The translations under genes were made by a program, and so were the position numbers. Below are positions 17,719 through 27,096 of a stretch of DNA of 64,000 bases, one piece after another. How positions within the stretch are numbered: the stretch's first letter is position 1; each line of letters opens with the position of its first letter. Under the pieces are notes generated by a model. It saw only the letters and a program-made list of their open reading frames with translations. It was not told the DNA's origin and did no database searches. The stretch covers positions 62,001 through 126,000 of the forward strand of contig NZ_LDIG01000159.1 of assembly GCF_015845845.1 (NCBI RefSeq), in the 5' to 3' direction. The stretch is from Paenibacillus dendritiformis. GTDB taxonomy: Bacteria; Bacillota; Bacilli; Paenibacillales; Paenibacillaceae.

Positions 17719-18135
17719 TTATTTCCGCGGATTGAAGTACATGATCCTGCCATTGAACAAAGTCAATTCAGCCTTCCATTTCTTCGCTAAATATTTGCAC
17801 AGCTCGTTGCCTTTTGCTTTGTCGCCATGGGTCGATCCTTCCGGGAGGACGACCTGCACGCGGGAACGGGGCGGAGCTCCCTCCTTCGTCCCGGTGCCGA
17901 AGACGATATAATGATATTGGGGAGAGGTTCCCTTCAGGTAGAACCATTGCTCTTCCTGTTCGGGCTTCGTCTCGATCGTATACGGGAACGCGGCGTCTGC
18001 GTATTCCCATCCCAATTGTTCTCCGGTCAAGCTGGTCTGGTGTCGGTAACTGAGGAGCTGTTCTTTCAGTTCATCCAGTGTGACGGATGGTACGGCCGAT
18101 CCTTCCACAAATGTAATGAATGCGCTTTGGCTCAT
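17719..18135 (-). CDS. DUF1885-like protein
   Basis: The 138-residue cytosolic protein appears to be of the DUF1885 family, judging by SLTGEQLGWEYADAAFPYTI, then WFYLKG, THGDKAKGNELCKYLAKKW and the C-terminal NGRIMYFNPRK. Its function is unknown. I chose the ATG at 18135 because GGAGGTGCAAGG lies just before it; the frame is open six codons further without a ribosome site. The family name rests on memory of motif order. Confidence 0.65.
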   Translation of the reverse strand: MSQSAFITFVEGSAVPSVTLDELKEQLLSYRHQTSLTGEQLGWEYADAAFPYTIETKPEQEEQWFYLKGTSPQYHYIVFGTGTKEGAPPRSRVQVVLPEGSTHGDKAKGNELCKYLAKKWKAELTLFNGRIMYFNPRK

Positions 18136-18245
18136 CCTTGCACCTCCATGCAACCTCGGATCATCCCCATCATATCATTGCGCCCACCCGTTGGCAATAT
18201 TTTCATGACCCATCAAAGTCAGGCGTCGGTTCCTGTACATACAGG

Positions 18246-18270
18246 AAGGCCGCCCATAGCTGGACGGCCT
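18246..18270 (-). terminator. Possible terminator of speA
   Basis: The arms AGGCCGTCC and GGGCGGCCT, read on the minus strand, lie seven bases beyond the speA stop. The T-run is weak (TTCCTGT), so this is tentative. Confidence 0.4.
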
Positions 18271-18276
18271 GCTGCT

Positions 18277-19752
18277 TTAAAAGATCGCGGTTTCTTCCAC
18301 GATGACTTTGACGTATTCGATATTCCGATCTTCCGGACCTTTGACCGGCAATCCGATGTCGACGTGGTCCCGAATGTAATCGATATTTTGCTGCGAAATG
18401 ACCTCGCCCGGCAGGAGAATCGGAATTCCGGGCGGATAAACATAAATAAACTCGGCAATAATGCGTCCAGCAGACTCCTTGAACGGGACGACTTCCGTAT
18501 CGGCGTAGAACGCATCCCGCGGAATGAGCGAGAGCTGCGGGATTTCCGGTATTTTAACGATAAGCTCCTGCACCTCGTTTTTCTCGAAATGCATTGCGGA
18601 TAGCTCCCGCAGAGCTTCCAGAAGCGTCTCTATCGTTTCCCGGGTATCGCCCGGCGTGACGAGGCACAAAATATTGTACATATCGCTGAGCTCGACTTCG
18701 AGCTGGTAATGATCCCGGAGCCAATTTTCGGTCTCATAGCCCGTGATGCCGAGATGGCGCACGTGAATGGTCAGCTTGGTCGGATCGAAGTCATAGGTCG
18801 CTTCGCCGCCAAGAATGTCCTCCCCGAAGCAGTACAAGCCCGGAATCGCGTTAATCTGCACTCTCGCTTCCTCGGCCAGCTCAATGGTGCGCTCCGCGAT
18901 CGCGTGGCCGTTCAGCGCCAGATTGCGGCGGGACGTATCCAGTGAAGCGAGCAGCAAGTAGGAAGTCGAGGTCGTTGTCAGCATGCTGAATATGGTCTGG
19001 ACCCGGTACGGATTGACAAGCCCGTTCTTGACGTTGACATTGAGAACCGAGCTCTGGGTCATGGAGCCTCCCAGCTTGTGAACGCTGGTGGCCGCCATAT
19101 CCGCGCCCGCTTCCATCGCCGATATCGGCAGCTTCTCATGGAAGTGGATCAGGACGCCGTGGGCTTCATCGACCAGCACCGGCACGCCGTAGGAATGGGC
19201 CAGGTCGACAATCTCCTTCAAATTGGCGCAAATGCCAAAATAGGTTGGATTGATGACCAGGACCGCCTTCGCATCCGGGTGCTTCTCCAGCGCCCGGCGG
19301 ACCGATCGGGTCGTGATGCCGTGATCGATGCCGAGATTGGCGTCCCTTGCGGGCGATACGAACACCGGGCGCGCGCCGGCGAAAATAATAGCCGTCATAA
19401 TCGATTTATGGATATTGCGAGGCACGATTATTTTGTCGCCGGGTGAACAGACGGACATAATCATCGTCATGATGGCCCCGCTTGTGCCCTGTACGCTGAA
19501 AAACGTATAATCTGCGCCGAAGGCATCCGCAGCCAAGGCTTGCGCTTCGGCGATGACGGCTGTCGGCTGGTGCAGATCGTCCAGCGGAGCAATGTTGATC
19601 AGATCTATGGAGAAGGCATTATCTCCGAGGAAATCCCGGAATTCGGCATCGCTGCCGGCGCCTTTTTTGTGTCCCGGAATATGAAATTGAACCGGATTCC
19701 GGGCGGCATGCTCCTTCAAAGCGGTAAAAAGAGGCGTCCGATGGTGGTTCAT
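18277..19752 (-). CDS. speA: PLP-dependent Orn/Lys/Arg decarboxylase, SpeA type
   Basis: The product likely decarboxylates arginine to agmatine, the first step of polyamine synthesis in Bacilli; lysine is the main alternative. The 491-residue length matches the short B. subtilis SpeA/YaaO group. The start MNHHRTPLFTALKEHA is followed by FHIPGHKKGAG, the group signature. The PLP lysine is in TSVHKLGGSMTQSS near residue 230. ATG 19752 is chosen by homology; the ribosome site AGAAAGG is about 13 bases upstream, farther than usual. The frame stays open for 49 upstream codons with no better start. It is divergent from the MFS exporter. Confidence 0.85.
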   Translation of the reverse strand: MNHHRTPLFTALKEHAARNPVQFHIPGHKKGAGSDAEFRDFLGDNAFSIDLINIAPLDDLHQPTAVIAEAQALAADAFGADYTFFSVQGTSGAIMTMIMSVCSPGDKIIVPRNIHKSIMTAIIFAGARPVFVSPARDANLGIDHGITTRSVRRALEKHPDAKAVLVINPTYFGICANLKEIVDLAHSYGVPVLVDEAHGVLIHFHEKLPISAMEAGADMAATSVHKLGGSMTQSSVLNVNVKNGLVNPYRVQTIFSMLTTTSTSYLLLASLDTSRRNLALNGHAIAERTIELAEEARVQINAIPGLYCFGEDILGGEATYDFDPTKLTIHVRHLGITGYETENWLRDHYQLEVELSDMYNILCLVTPGDTRETIETLLEALRELSAMHFEKNEVQELIVKIPEIPQLSLIPRDAFYADTEVVPFKESAGRIIAEFIYVYPPGIPILLPGEVISQQNIDYIRDHVDIGLPVKGPEDRNIEYVKVIVEETAIF

Positions 19753-19955
19753 CGCCGTAATCACAACCTTTCTTGCTGAAAATGCAGATACGTCTGCGCA
19801 CCTTGACGCAAACAATGATAAGTTTAACAAAAACGTTTCGGAATGCAAGCAGTTTTTCGGGACCTCGGCAGAGTGTGACATTTGTCGCATTTTAGTCATT
19901 TTCGTTGATAATCAATTATGTTAGGATGAACGTATACATAGGAGGGAACTGTGTC

Positions 19956-21134
19956 ATGAAAAAACAAATGACTGTCGTCGTGCTTATGCTGATGATGGTA
20001 TTTATCGGATTCGGCATCGTCATCCCGGTTCTGCCGATGATGATTACCGATGCCGGCGCGAACGAAGTGCATCTGGGACTGATGCTCTCGTTGTATTCGC
20101 TCGTATCCTTTATTCTGTCCCCATTGTGGGGAGCGCTATCAGAAAAAGTCGGCAGACGCCCGATCATCCTCATCGGAACGCTCGGCTTCAGCGCCAGTTA
20201 CGCGCTGTTCGGACTGGCGGACGGCTCGCTGTGGATGATGTATGCCTCGCGCTTGCTCGGAGGCTTGTTCTCCGGTGCGGTGACCGCCGTCATCGTCGCG
20301 TATGTAGCCGACATTACGCCGCCGGAGCGGCGGACGAAGGGGATGGCGATGGTCGGCATGGCGATTGGTCTCGGCTTCACGTTCGGGCCGGCATTCGGGG
20401 GCATTATCAGCAAGCTCGGCCATAACGCGCCCTTTTTTGCCGCGTCGGCGCTGACGCTGCTGACCTGCTTGCTCGGCTTCGCTCTGCTGCAGGAATCGCT
20501 GCCGAAGGAGAAGCGGATGCAGCCGCGCGAGGCGGCGCCTTCCCGCTGGACTGCCTTTACCGGCATGATGAAATATTTGTACGTGCTGTCCTTCTTCGTG
20601 ACCTTTACGCTTGCCGGGCTGGAGTCTACCTTGCTCTATTTCCAGGCGGTTCGGATTCCGGATATTACGGCCGTGGACATCGGCTTCATGTTCTTTTACT
20701 GCGGCCTCGCCGGCGCGCTTGTGCAGGGCGGAATCGTCAGACGCTATATTAAGAACGGAGCGGAAAAGAAGACGATTGGCGCCGGGCTGGTCATTTCCGC
20801 GCTCGGCTTTTTCCTCCTGCTGCTGTCATCGAATATGGTGAACGCGACGATATTTTTATGCGTCTTCGGAATCGGCAACGCGCTGATCCGGCCATGCGTC
20901 ACATCCCTCATCACACAGAAGACGACAGTCAGCCAGGGGGTCGCTTCAGGCCTCAATTCATCCATGGACAGCTTCGGCCGGATCGCCGGTCCGCTGCTAG
21001 CCGTGGCCATCTTCAAATGGAACGCCAATCTGCCTTATATCGTTGGCGGCATTCTATGCCTGGCGGCCATCGGCCTGCTCGTTCGCTTCTCGGTGGCGGA
21101 ACGGGCGAAGGCTTCGGCCGGAACTTCCATTTAG
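19956..21134 (+). CDS. MFS multidrug-type exporter
   Basis: This integral membrane protein has about 12 predicted segments in 392 residues. Motif A between segments 2 and 3 reads GALSEKVGRRPI, and motif C in segment 5 reads GLGFTFGPAFGG, typical of drug:H+ antiporters (the 12-segment NorA/TetA-like group). The ATG at 19956 has GGAGGG eight bases upstream. It is divergent from speA and followed by a strong terminator. Its substrate is not predictable; a polyamine or drug exporter is possible given the neighbour. Confidence 0.85.
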   Translation: MKKQMTVVVLMLMMVFIGFGIVIPVLPMMITDAGANEVHLGLMLSLYSLVSFILSPLWGALSEKVGRRPIILIGTLGFSASYALFGLADGSLWMMYASRLLGGLFSGAVTAVIVAYVADITPPERRTKGMAMVGMAIGLGFTFGPAFGGIISKLGHNAPFFAASALTLLTCLLGFALLQESLPKEKRMQPREAAPSRWTAFTGMMKYLYVLSFFVTFTLAGLESTLLYFQAVRIPDITAVDIGFMFFYCGLAGALVQGGIVRRYIKNGAEKKTIGAGLVISALGFFLLLLSSNMVNATIFLCVFGIGNALIRPCVTSLITQKTTVSQGVASGLNSSMDSFGRIAGPLLAVAIFKWNANLPYIVGGILCLAAIGLLVRFSVAERAKASAGTSI

Positions 21135-21180
21135 TCCCTCTATCTTGGACGGCTCATAATATTGGACGCAAGGACAAAAT

Positions 21181-21222
21181 AAGGGTGATTCTCCGGCATA
21201 AGCGCGGGGAATCACCCTTTTG
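21181..21222 (+). terminator. Terminator of the MFS gene
   Basis: The arms AAGGGTGATTC and GAATCACCCTT have a 17-base loop and are followed by TTGTCTG. Confidence 0.8.
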
Positions 21223-21282
21223 TCTGTGCTGCGGCTTGTCCGGTTAGCCGCTGCGCCGGGCTGGCGAAGCCGGGCGGAGGGG

Positions 21283-21918
21283 CTACGCTTCCAAGGCCAG
21301 CTTGTACAGCGGCATCAGCGAATCCAGCGTGCGGCGGGCCAGTGCCATGAACGCTTCGCCGTCGGACAGCACCGGATCGTGGGCAGCGATGTTCCGCCCG
21401 ACGAGCCATTCCGCATGCTTGACGTCGCGGAAGCGGACAAGCATCTTTTTCAATTCCTCATCGTTGATATCGCCGAGGCGGACGTTGTCTTTCTTCATAT
21501 GATCCATCGAGATCACGAAGTCGGCCGGCACAAGCGAGCGGAACCGATTCGTATCGTTCAGCATCAGGCTTGCGATATTGCGCTTGTTCGCCACTTCATA
21601 GATGAAGGCCAGCCAGATGAACACATGGTCATCGAACAACCCGACCTGGAAATGGGGCAACGACTTGTAGCCGCGTTTGTTCGGGCCGATGGCGAGCCAC
21701 GTGTCCTTCGGCGGATTGACCGTGCGCCGGGCATGCTTCGCAATATGTAAAAACATCTCTTGGCCGCTCTGCACAGCGGCATCGCCCACAAGCTCTTCGC
21801 CTATCGCTCGGAACTTGGGCTGGATATGTTCGCGGATTCCTTCCATGCGGGCTTCCAGTCCTTCGGTAAGGAAAACCTGGAAGTCGGCTGCGTCAAATCC
21901 GGTAAATGATGTGCTCAT
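21283..21918 (-). CDS. YktB / DUF1054 (UPF0637) family protein
   Basis: The 211-residue cytosolic protein matches the YktB family throughout: FTGFDAADFQVFLTEGLEAR at the start, ARRTVNPPKDTWLAIGPNKR and GYKSLPHFQVGLFDDHVFIW in the middle. The biological role is unknown; the family fold is alpha/beta. The ATG at 21918 is chosen from the family start MSTSFTGF. It has a loose AAAGGAACGATAACG ribosome site. An upstream in-frame start at 22008 is not supported. Confidence 0.88.
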   Translation of the reverse strand: MSTSFTGFDAADFQVFLTEGLEARMEGIREHIQPKFRAIGEELVGDAAVQSGQEMFLHIAKHARRTVNPPKDTWLAIGPNKRGYKSLPHFQVGLFDDHVFIWLAFIYEVANKRNIASLMLNDTNRFRSLVPADFVISMDHMKKDNVRLGDINDEELKKMLVRFRDVKHAEWLVGRNIAAHDPVLSDGEAFMALARRTLDSLMPLYKLALEA

Positions 21919-22057
21919 CGTTATCGTTCCTTTCGTGCCGTTTGTAAGCCGATTATACCATAATCTGCACCAACTCGAGCGGCGCGCGCAATTCGAGTCA
22001 ATAACCAAGTTACCGAATCATATGATGGAGTATACGATATCGTAAGGAGGGATTGCC

Positions 22058-22654
22058 GTGAACCGCAGTGATGAGGTCGAATACCGCAATCTGGAGCTGC
22101 GCTTTGACCGCCGGCAAATCCAAAACCTCATTCGGGATCTGATACAGGAGGGATATTCCTTGTATTGGAGCGAGAATGAGACATTGTTTATCGTGTCTAT
22201 CCGAACGGGGCGGAAGCTGGTCAAATTGCGTTTTCAACGCTTGCAGGATCGGTTCAAGCTGGTAGGCGACTATACGATACGCGACGAGAAATTATCCGAG
22301 TTCATGGAGCGAATGATCGGGCATGTGCGCGGCCATGCGGTCGTGCGCCGGTGCAAGGACAGACAGGTGCTGGTCGAAAATATTATGTTCGGGGAACGGA
22401 TTCGCCTCGTGGAAATATGCGGACCCGAGCAGCGGGTGCTGTATCAGAAGCGGCCCATTATTACAATAGAGGAGATGGCACAGGCCTTCGCGTCCACGCA
22501 GGCGGAGGAGCGGATAGGCGAGCTTCGGCTTGAGATTGATTATGCTCTGTCGGAGCTGCATGAAGCGATGCGAATGAATGATGGGGAGAAGGCGGCAGAG
22601 TGCAAGAAGAGACTCGAGCTTCTGCGCCGGGAAATGATTCAGCTCGAATGGTAA
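22058..22654 (+). CDS. Hypothetical protein with a UVR-like C-terminal motif
   Basis: The family is not recognised with certainty. The 198-residue product starts at a GTG with AAGGAGGG upstream. The first 130 residues are charged and mixed alpha/beta. The last 45 (LRLEIDYALSELHEAMRMND then a basic GEKAAECKKRLELLRREM) look like a UVR motif: paired helices with alternating Leu/Ala and the spacing seen in UvrB, UvrC and McsA. The region could bind a UvrA- or McsB-like partner. It stands alone between YktB and gnd. Confidence 0.6.
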   Translation: MNRSDEVEYRNLELRFDRRQIQNLIRDLIQEGYSLYWSENETLFIVSIRTGRKLVKLRFQRLQDRFKLVGDYTIRDEKLSEFMERMIGHVRGHAVVRRCKDRQVLVENIMFGERIRLVEICGPEQRVLYQKRPIITIEEMAQAFASTQAEERIGELRLEIDYALSELHEAMRMNDGEKAAECKKRLELLRREMIQLEW

Positions 22655-22736
22655 GGATGCGCTGCAGCCTTCGGCGGCCGGAAACCCAATACCCATATAC
22701 ACCCTTCCTTCCGCAGGATTTATGTGGGGCGGAATG

Positions 22737-22765
22737 TTGCAGGGTGTATTCCTGTGCGGTACAAT
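22737..22765 (+). promoter_or_regulatory. Sigma-A promoter of gnd
   Basis: TTGCAG and TACAAT are separated by 17 bases, ending 51 bases before the gnd start codon. Confidence 0.6.
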
Positions 22766-22816
22766 AGGCGTAATGTTACGCTATATCAAATTATAGATAA
22801 AGGGTGGAAGGACCAT

Positions 22817-24229
22817 ATGACGAAGAATCAAATTGGTGTCATCGGCCTTGCCGTAATGGGCAAAAACTTGGCGCTTAATATCGAAAGCCGCGGGTTCGCC
22901 GTATCTGTCTACAACCGTTCGCGCGAGAAGACGGATGCGCTGCTGCAAGAGGCGGCAGGCAAGCAGTTGACGGGTACATATACGATTGAAGAATTCGTTG
23001 CCTCCCTGGCTGTGCCGCGCAAGATCCTGATTATGGTTCAAGCGGGACAAGCTACGGATGCGACGATCGAACAGCTTCTGCCTCACCTGGACCAAGGGGA
23101 TATTATTATTGACGGCGGGAATGCCCACTTCCCGGATACTCAGCGCCGCAGCAAATATTTAGAAGAAAAAGGCATTCGCTTCATTGGAGCGGGCGTATCC
23201 GGCGGGGAAGAAGGAGCGCTGAAGGGGCCAGCGATTATGCCGGGCGGCCAGGAGAGTGCTTACAAGCTGGTAGAGCCGATTCTGACCTCGATCTCGGCCA
23301 AGGTTAACGGAGATCCTTGCTGCACGTATATCGGTCCGGACGGAGCGGGCCACTATGTGAAGATGGTTCACAACGGCATCGAGTACGGCGACATGCAGTT
23401 GATCTGCGAAGCGTACCATCTGTTGACGACCGTGCTTGGCGTCGATACGAAGGAGCTTCATTCGATCTTCACGGAATGGAACAACGGGGAGCTTGACAGC
23501 TATCTGATTGAGATAACGGCCGACATCTTCTCGAAGTATGACGAAGAGACAGGCAAGCCGATGGTGGACGTCATTCTTGACTCCGCCGGGCAAAAGGGAA
23601 CGGGCAAATGGACAAGCCAAAGCGCCCTCGATCTTGGCGTGCCGCTGTCGATGATTACGGAATCGGTATTTTCCCGCTTCCTGTCCGCCTTGAAGGACGA
23701 GCGCGTCGCCGCGAGCAAGGTGCTGCAAGGTCCGGCGACCAAGCCGTTCGCGGGCGACAAGGCCGAATTTATCAAGAATGTGCGCAAGGCGCTCTATGCG
23801 AGCAAGATCGTATCGTACGCGCAGGGCTTTGCCCAAATGCGCGCCGCATCCGACGAGTTCGGCTGGAACTTGCGCTACGGCGATATCGCGATGATATTCC
23901 GCGGCGGCTGCATCATCCGCTCCCGCTTCCTGCATAACATCAAGGAAGCGTATGACCGGGATCCGGAGCTGAAAAATCTGCTGCTTGATCCTTATTTCAA
24001 AAATATTGTGGAAACCTACCAGGATGCTTGGCGTCAAGTGGTTGCCGCGGCAGTCGCTTACGGCGTGCCGGTGCCGGGCTTCGCGAGCGCGCTCGCTTAC
24101 TTCGACAGCTACCGCACAGAGCGGCTGCCTGCGAACCTGCTTCAAGCCCAGCGCGATTATTTCGGGGCCCATACGTTCAAGCGCGTCGATAAGGAAGGCA
24201 CCTTCCACTATAACTGGTTGTCCGAATAA
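22817..24229 (+). CDS. gnd: 6-phosphogluconate dehydrogenase (decarboxylating)
   Basis: The enzyme converts 6-phosphogluconate and NADP+ to ribulose 5-phosphate, CO2 and NADPH in the oxidative pentose phosphate pathway. The 470-residue length is standard. The Rossmann motif [12 protein letters not shown] is at the start, [15 protein letters not shown] near residue 105, and the catalytic [15 protein letters not shown] with its lysine near residue 185. The end [20 protein letters not shown] is the C-terminal dimer tail. GGTGGAAGG precedes the ATG at 22817; an upstream ATG at 22724 would put the promoter inside the gene. Confidence 0.96.
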   Translation: MTKNQIGVIGLAVMGKNLALNIESRGFAVSVYNRSREKTDALLQEAAGKQLTGTYTIEEFVASLAVPRKILIMVQAGQATDATIEQLLPHLDQGDIIIDGGNAHFPDTQRRSKYLEEKGIRFIGAGVSGGEEGALKGPAIMPGGQESAYKLVEPILTSISAKVNGDPCCTYIGPDGAGHYVKMVHNGIEYGDMQLICEAYHLLTTVLGVDTKELHSIFTEWNNGELDSYLIEITADIFSKYDEETGKPMVDVILDSAGQKGTGKWTSQSALDLGVPLSMITESVFSRFLSALKDERVAASKVLQGPATKPFAGDKAEFIKNVRKALYASKIVSYAQGFAQMRAASDEFGWNLRYGDIAMIFRGGCIIRSRFLHNIKEAYDRDPELKNLLLDPYFKNIVETYQDAWRQVVAAAVAYGVPVPGFASALAYFDSYRTERLPANLLQAQRDYFGAHTFKRVDKEGTFHYNWLSE

Positions 24230-24238
24230 GGCATCATA

Positions 24239-24265
24239 ACGCCGGGCCCGCGTGGGCCCGGCGTT
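24239..24265. terminator. Bidirectional terminator between gnd and the small minus-strand gene
   Basis: The arms AACGCCGGGCCC and GGGCCCGGCGTT have a 3-base loop and are flanked by ATTTAC on one side and ATGATGCC on the minus side. It lies between two convergent stops. Confidence 0.8.
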
Positions 24266-24267
24266 AT

Positions 24268-24588
24268 TTACGGATTGCCTTCCTGGTCCAGAAGCCCGTA
24301 TGTTGCTTCGGCCAAATATTGGCGGATATGTTCCGATTTCTCGCTGAAGCTTGCACCGCGAATGAGAAGCAGGGAGATTTCAGCGAAATAGCGGAAGTTT
24401 TGCAGAATCCGTTCCGGACCGAGACGGGCCCAGGCTTCATCCTTCTCGGTAAGCTTGCTTTTGACGAAGTTCAATACCCACACGATGTCTTCTCTGCACA
24501 GAGGATGCTGCGTGTCCATAATACGGGCCATACGGGCGGATACGCTGCGCTGTGCGGAATGGAAATCCGGGGAGGGCAAGGTGGACAT
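24268..24588 (-). CDS. Hypothetical protein (106 residues)
   Basis: I do not recognise this family. The product is mostly helical and charged, with CREDIVWVLNFVKSKLTEKD and PERILQNFRYFAEISLLLIR as the main helices; there is no signal or membrane segment. The ATG at 24588 is supported by TAGGAG nine bases upstream. It is convergent with gnd. Confidence 0.7.
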   Translation of the reverse strand: MSTLPSPDFHSAQRSVSARMARIMDTQHPLCREDIVWVLNFVKSKLTEKDEAWARLGPERILQNFRYFAEISLLLIRGASFSEKSEHIRQYLAEATYGLLDQEGNP

Positions 24589-24801
24589 GCCGATTCACTC
24601 CTACGCGGCCTCATGGATGCCGATGATGCTTGTACCTTCTTATCAGGCGATAGGCATCGCACCGGCTCAAGGCGCATAACATTCTTATAATCATCATCTT
24701 TATGTCGAAGGCGGCGTTTTTATACATGGCGCCATTGTCGAACGGAAGACTCGTATGCTATCATATGGGAAGTTTACGCCAGCAGGACGGGGGATACCAG
24801 C

Positions 24802-25314
24802 ATGAGCAACCGCTCGATTGTACTTATCGGATTTATGGGAACCGGCAAATCAACCGTCGGCGCACGGTTGGCCGAACGGTTACAGCTTCGCTTCCGCGAT
24901 CTGGACGAGGAGATTGTCCGCCGGACGGGACAGTCGATTCCCGAGATTTTCGCGGAGCGGGGGGAGGCTTATTTCCGGGAACAGGAGGGACAAATTCTTT
25001 CTCTGCTGCTGGAAGAGGAGGTTCCTCAGATTATCGCTACCGGCGGCGGGGCCGTCTTGAGGGAAGAGAACCGGAAGCTTATGCAGGAGCAGGCCACCGT
25101 GATTCATCTCACAGCACAGGAGGCGACTATCGTGGACCGGGTCCGTCAGGACCGGAACCGTCCGCTGCTGCAGGGCGGTGTGGAGGAGCGGGTCCGCCGC
25201 TTGATGGCGGAGCGCCGCGGGCTGTACGACTTCGCTCATCTATGCGTGCCGACGGACAGTGAGTCCGTGGAACAAGTATGCGCCCGAATCCTCGCTTATA
25301 TGGAACGGACTTAG
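24802..25314 (+). CDS. aroK: Shikimate kinase
   Basis: The enzyme phosphorylates shikimate at the 3-hydroxyl using ATP, the fifth step of the shikimate pathway. The 170-residue product has Walker A GFMGTGKST, the shikimate-binding FRDLDEEIVRRTG with its Asp and Arg, the region AERGEAYFREQE, the glycine motif IATGGGAVLRE and the LID arginine in VRQDRNRPLLQ. The ATG has GGGGGATACC upstream, a weak site. It converges with a rhodanese gene with a 4-base stop overlap, and aroA for the next-step enzyme follows. Confidence 0.93.
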   Translation: MSNRSIVLIGFMGTGKSTVGARLAERLQLRFRDLDEEIVRRTGQSIPEIFAERGEAYFREQEGQILSLLLEEEVPQIIATGGGAVLREENRKLMQEQATVIHLTAQEATIVDRVRQDRNRPLLQGGVEERVRRLMAERRGLYDFAHLCVPTDSESVEQVCARILAYMERT

Positions 25315-25625
25315 TCCTCGGATTCCAGCTCGATCCAGGAGAGCATGCCGCCTTCCAGGTTCACGGCATTGTCCCTGCCAAGGTGCTGCAAATATTCGCA
25401 CACACGCTCGCTGCGGTAGCCGCTGCGGCAGATGAAGATGGTCTCTTCCGCCGGATCGATCTCTTGAAGCCGTTCCGGGATCTGGTTCATCGGAATATGC
25501 TTGGCGCCGGGAATCATGCCTAGGGCAACTTCCTCATCCTCGCGCACATCGATCATGTTTAACGCTTCGCCGCGCTGCAGCCGGCTTTTCAGCTCCGCGG
25601 CTTCAATCGTCTTGACGGGTGTCAT
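25311..25625 (-). CDS. Single-domain rhodanese-like sulfurtransferase
   Basis: The 104-residue cytosolic protein moves persulfide sulfur, or senses redox state. The domain begins with TPVKTIEAAELKSRLQRGE, has the conserved MIDVREDEEV, and the active-site loop ICRSGYRSERV with its catalytic Cys near residue 68. The last helix is GGMLSWIELE. I chose the ATG at 25625 (MTPVKT); an in-frame TTG at 25649 has no ribosome site. It is divergent from aroA and tail-overlaps aroK. Confidence 0.88.
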   Translation of the reverse strand: MTPVKTIEAAELKSRLQRGEALNMIDVREDEEVALGMIPGAKHIPMNQIPERLQEIDPAEETIFICRSGYRSERVCEYLQHLGRDNAVNLEGGMLSWIELESED

Positions 25626-25744
25626 TCGGGAACAAGCATCCTTTCTCAATGGGAATGATTGAGTCGTCCGGCTCTGGAAGCCGGCGCTCAGTGAAAGTGA
25701 ATATATTCAATATTATACGTTTAAATTTAAAGGAGTGGAAGCGC

Positions 25745-27049
25745 ATGGACGTTATCGTAAGGCCGACATCCCGGCTGCAAGGTGAGATTCAGGCATTGTC
25801 ATCCAAAAATTATACGACCCGGTATTTGCTTGCCGCCGGATTGGCGGAAGGGACGAGCACGATATACTATCCGGCCCATAGTGAAGATAGCGATGCCATG
25901 CGCCGCTGTCTGCGCGATCTTGGCGCGGTGCTGGAGGAGGACGACGAGAAGCTGGTCATTACGGGCTTCGGACGCCGTCCGCAGATCGCGGGTCCGGCAC
26001 ATGAACTGAATGTGGGCAATGCCGGAGCGGTGCTGCGGTTTTTGATGGCCGTTGCCGCTTTGCTGCCGGAGGTCAATTTCATCAATGCTTATCCGGACTC
26101 GCTTGGGAAGCGGCCGCATGACGATCTGATTGCGGCGCTCACGCAGATGGGCGTGGAAGTGTCGCATCGGGAGGGCAAGCTGCCGATCACCATTCGCGGA
26201 GGCCAGCCGAAGGGCGGACATATCCGCGTATCGGGAAGCGTCAGCTCGCAGTTCCTTAGCGCCTTGCTCTTCCTCACCCCGCTCCTGAGCGAGGACAGCG
26301 TCATCGAGGTCGTGGATGATCTGAAATCCAAGGTTGTCGTCGGCCAGACGCTGGAGGTGCTGGCCCAGGCGGGCATTCGCATCGACGCCCGCGAAGATTT
26401 GATGTATTTCCGGGTGCCGGGCAACCAAAGCTATGAAGCGAAGACCTATGTCGTGCAGGGGGATTATCCGGGCTCGGCCGCGGTGCTGGCGGCGGCGGCC
26501 GTCGTTCCTTCCGACATCGTCGTCAAAGGCTTGACCGAGGACAGCAAGCAGGGAGAGCGCGCGATTGTCGATGTGCTGCGCATGATGAACGTGCCGCTGA
26601 AGCATGCGGACGCGACGGTTTGCATCCAGGGGGGCGGTTCGCTGAAGGCGGTGGAGTTCGACGGAGACGCGGCGACCGATGCCGTGCTCGCGATGGTGGC
26701 GGCCGCCGTCTTCGCCGACGGAACCTCGCGCTTCTACAATGTAGAGAACTTGCGTTACAAGGAATGCGACCGCATCACCGACTATGTTGCCGAGCTGCGG
26801 AAGGCCGGCGCGGATGTGGAGGAGCGGCAGGCGGAGATTATCGTGCACGGGAAGCCGCAAGGCGTAGCCGGCGGCGTCGAGATCAACGCGCATTACGATC
26901 ACCGGGTCATTATGGCGCTCACGGTGGTCGGGCTGCGTGCGCAGCAGCCGATTCGCATTCGCGACGCCCATCATGTCGCCAAATCGTATCCTCAATATTT
27001 TGACCATTTGCGGGCATTGGGCGCGCAGGTGGAATGGGTGGAAGGATAA
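25745..27049 (+). CDS. aroA: EPSP synthase (3-phosphoshikimate 1-carboxyvinyltransferase), divergent
   Basis: The enzyme joins PEP to shikimate 3-phosphate. The 434-residue product is normal in length. The second PEP/S3P region LRYKECDRITDY is intact near residue 335, and the final motif DHRVIMALTVVGLRA is present. Two canonical motifs are altered: the N-terminal lysine/arginine region reads SSKNYTTRYLLAAGLA instead of the usual DKSISHRA, and the PEP loop reads GNAGAVLRF instead of GNAGTxxR. The Thr-to-Ala position is the one linked to glyphosate insensitivity in other EPSP synthases. The start is ATG 25745, preceded by AAAGGAGTGG. It is likely functional but of an atypical class; a second canonical aroA may exist elsewhere. 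Confidence 0.9.
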   Translation: MDVIVRPTSRLQGEIQALSSKNYTTRYLLAAGLAEGTSTIYYPAHSEDSDAMRRCLRDLGAVLEEDDEKLVITGFGRRPQIAGPAHELNVGNAGAVLRFLMAVAALLPEVNFINAYPDSLGKRPHDDLIAALTQMGVEVSHREGKLPITIRGGQPKGGHIRVSGSVSSQFLSALLFLTPLLSEDSVIEVVDDLKSKVVVGQTLEVLAQAGIRIDAREDLMYFRVPGNQSYEAKTYVVQGDYPGSAAVLAAAAVVPSDIVVKGLTEDSKQGERAIVDVLRMMNVPLKHADATVCIQGGGSLKAVEFDGDAATDAVLAMVAAAVFADGTSRFYNVENLRYKECDRITDYVAELRKAGADVEERQAEIIVHGKPQGVAGGVEINAHYDHRVIMALTVVGLRAQQPIRIRDAHHVAKSYPQYFDHLRALGAQVEWVEG

Positions 27050-27096
27050 CCGAACCGATGCCATCCCGCTTAGGACAGTGAAAGGAGTGAATGTAA

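Noticed and set aside
19905-19922. Fur-box-like sequence TGATAATCAATTATG before the MFS exporter
   Set aside because: The two halves do not align with the 7-1-7 Fur consensus without a shift, and the exporter is not an iron gene.
23159-24208. Minus-strand frame of 349 residues over gnd
   Set aside because: It is antisense to a certain gene, and the lack of stops follows from the strong third-position bias of gnd.
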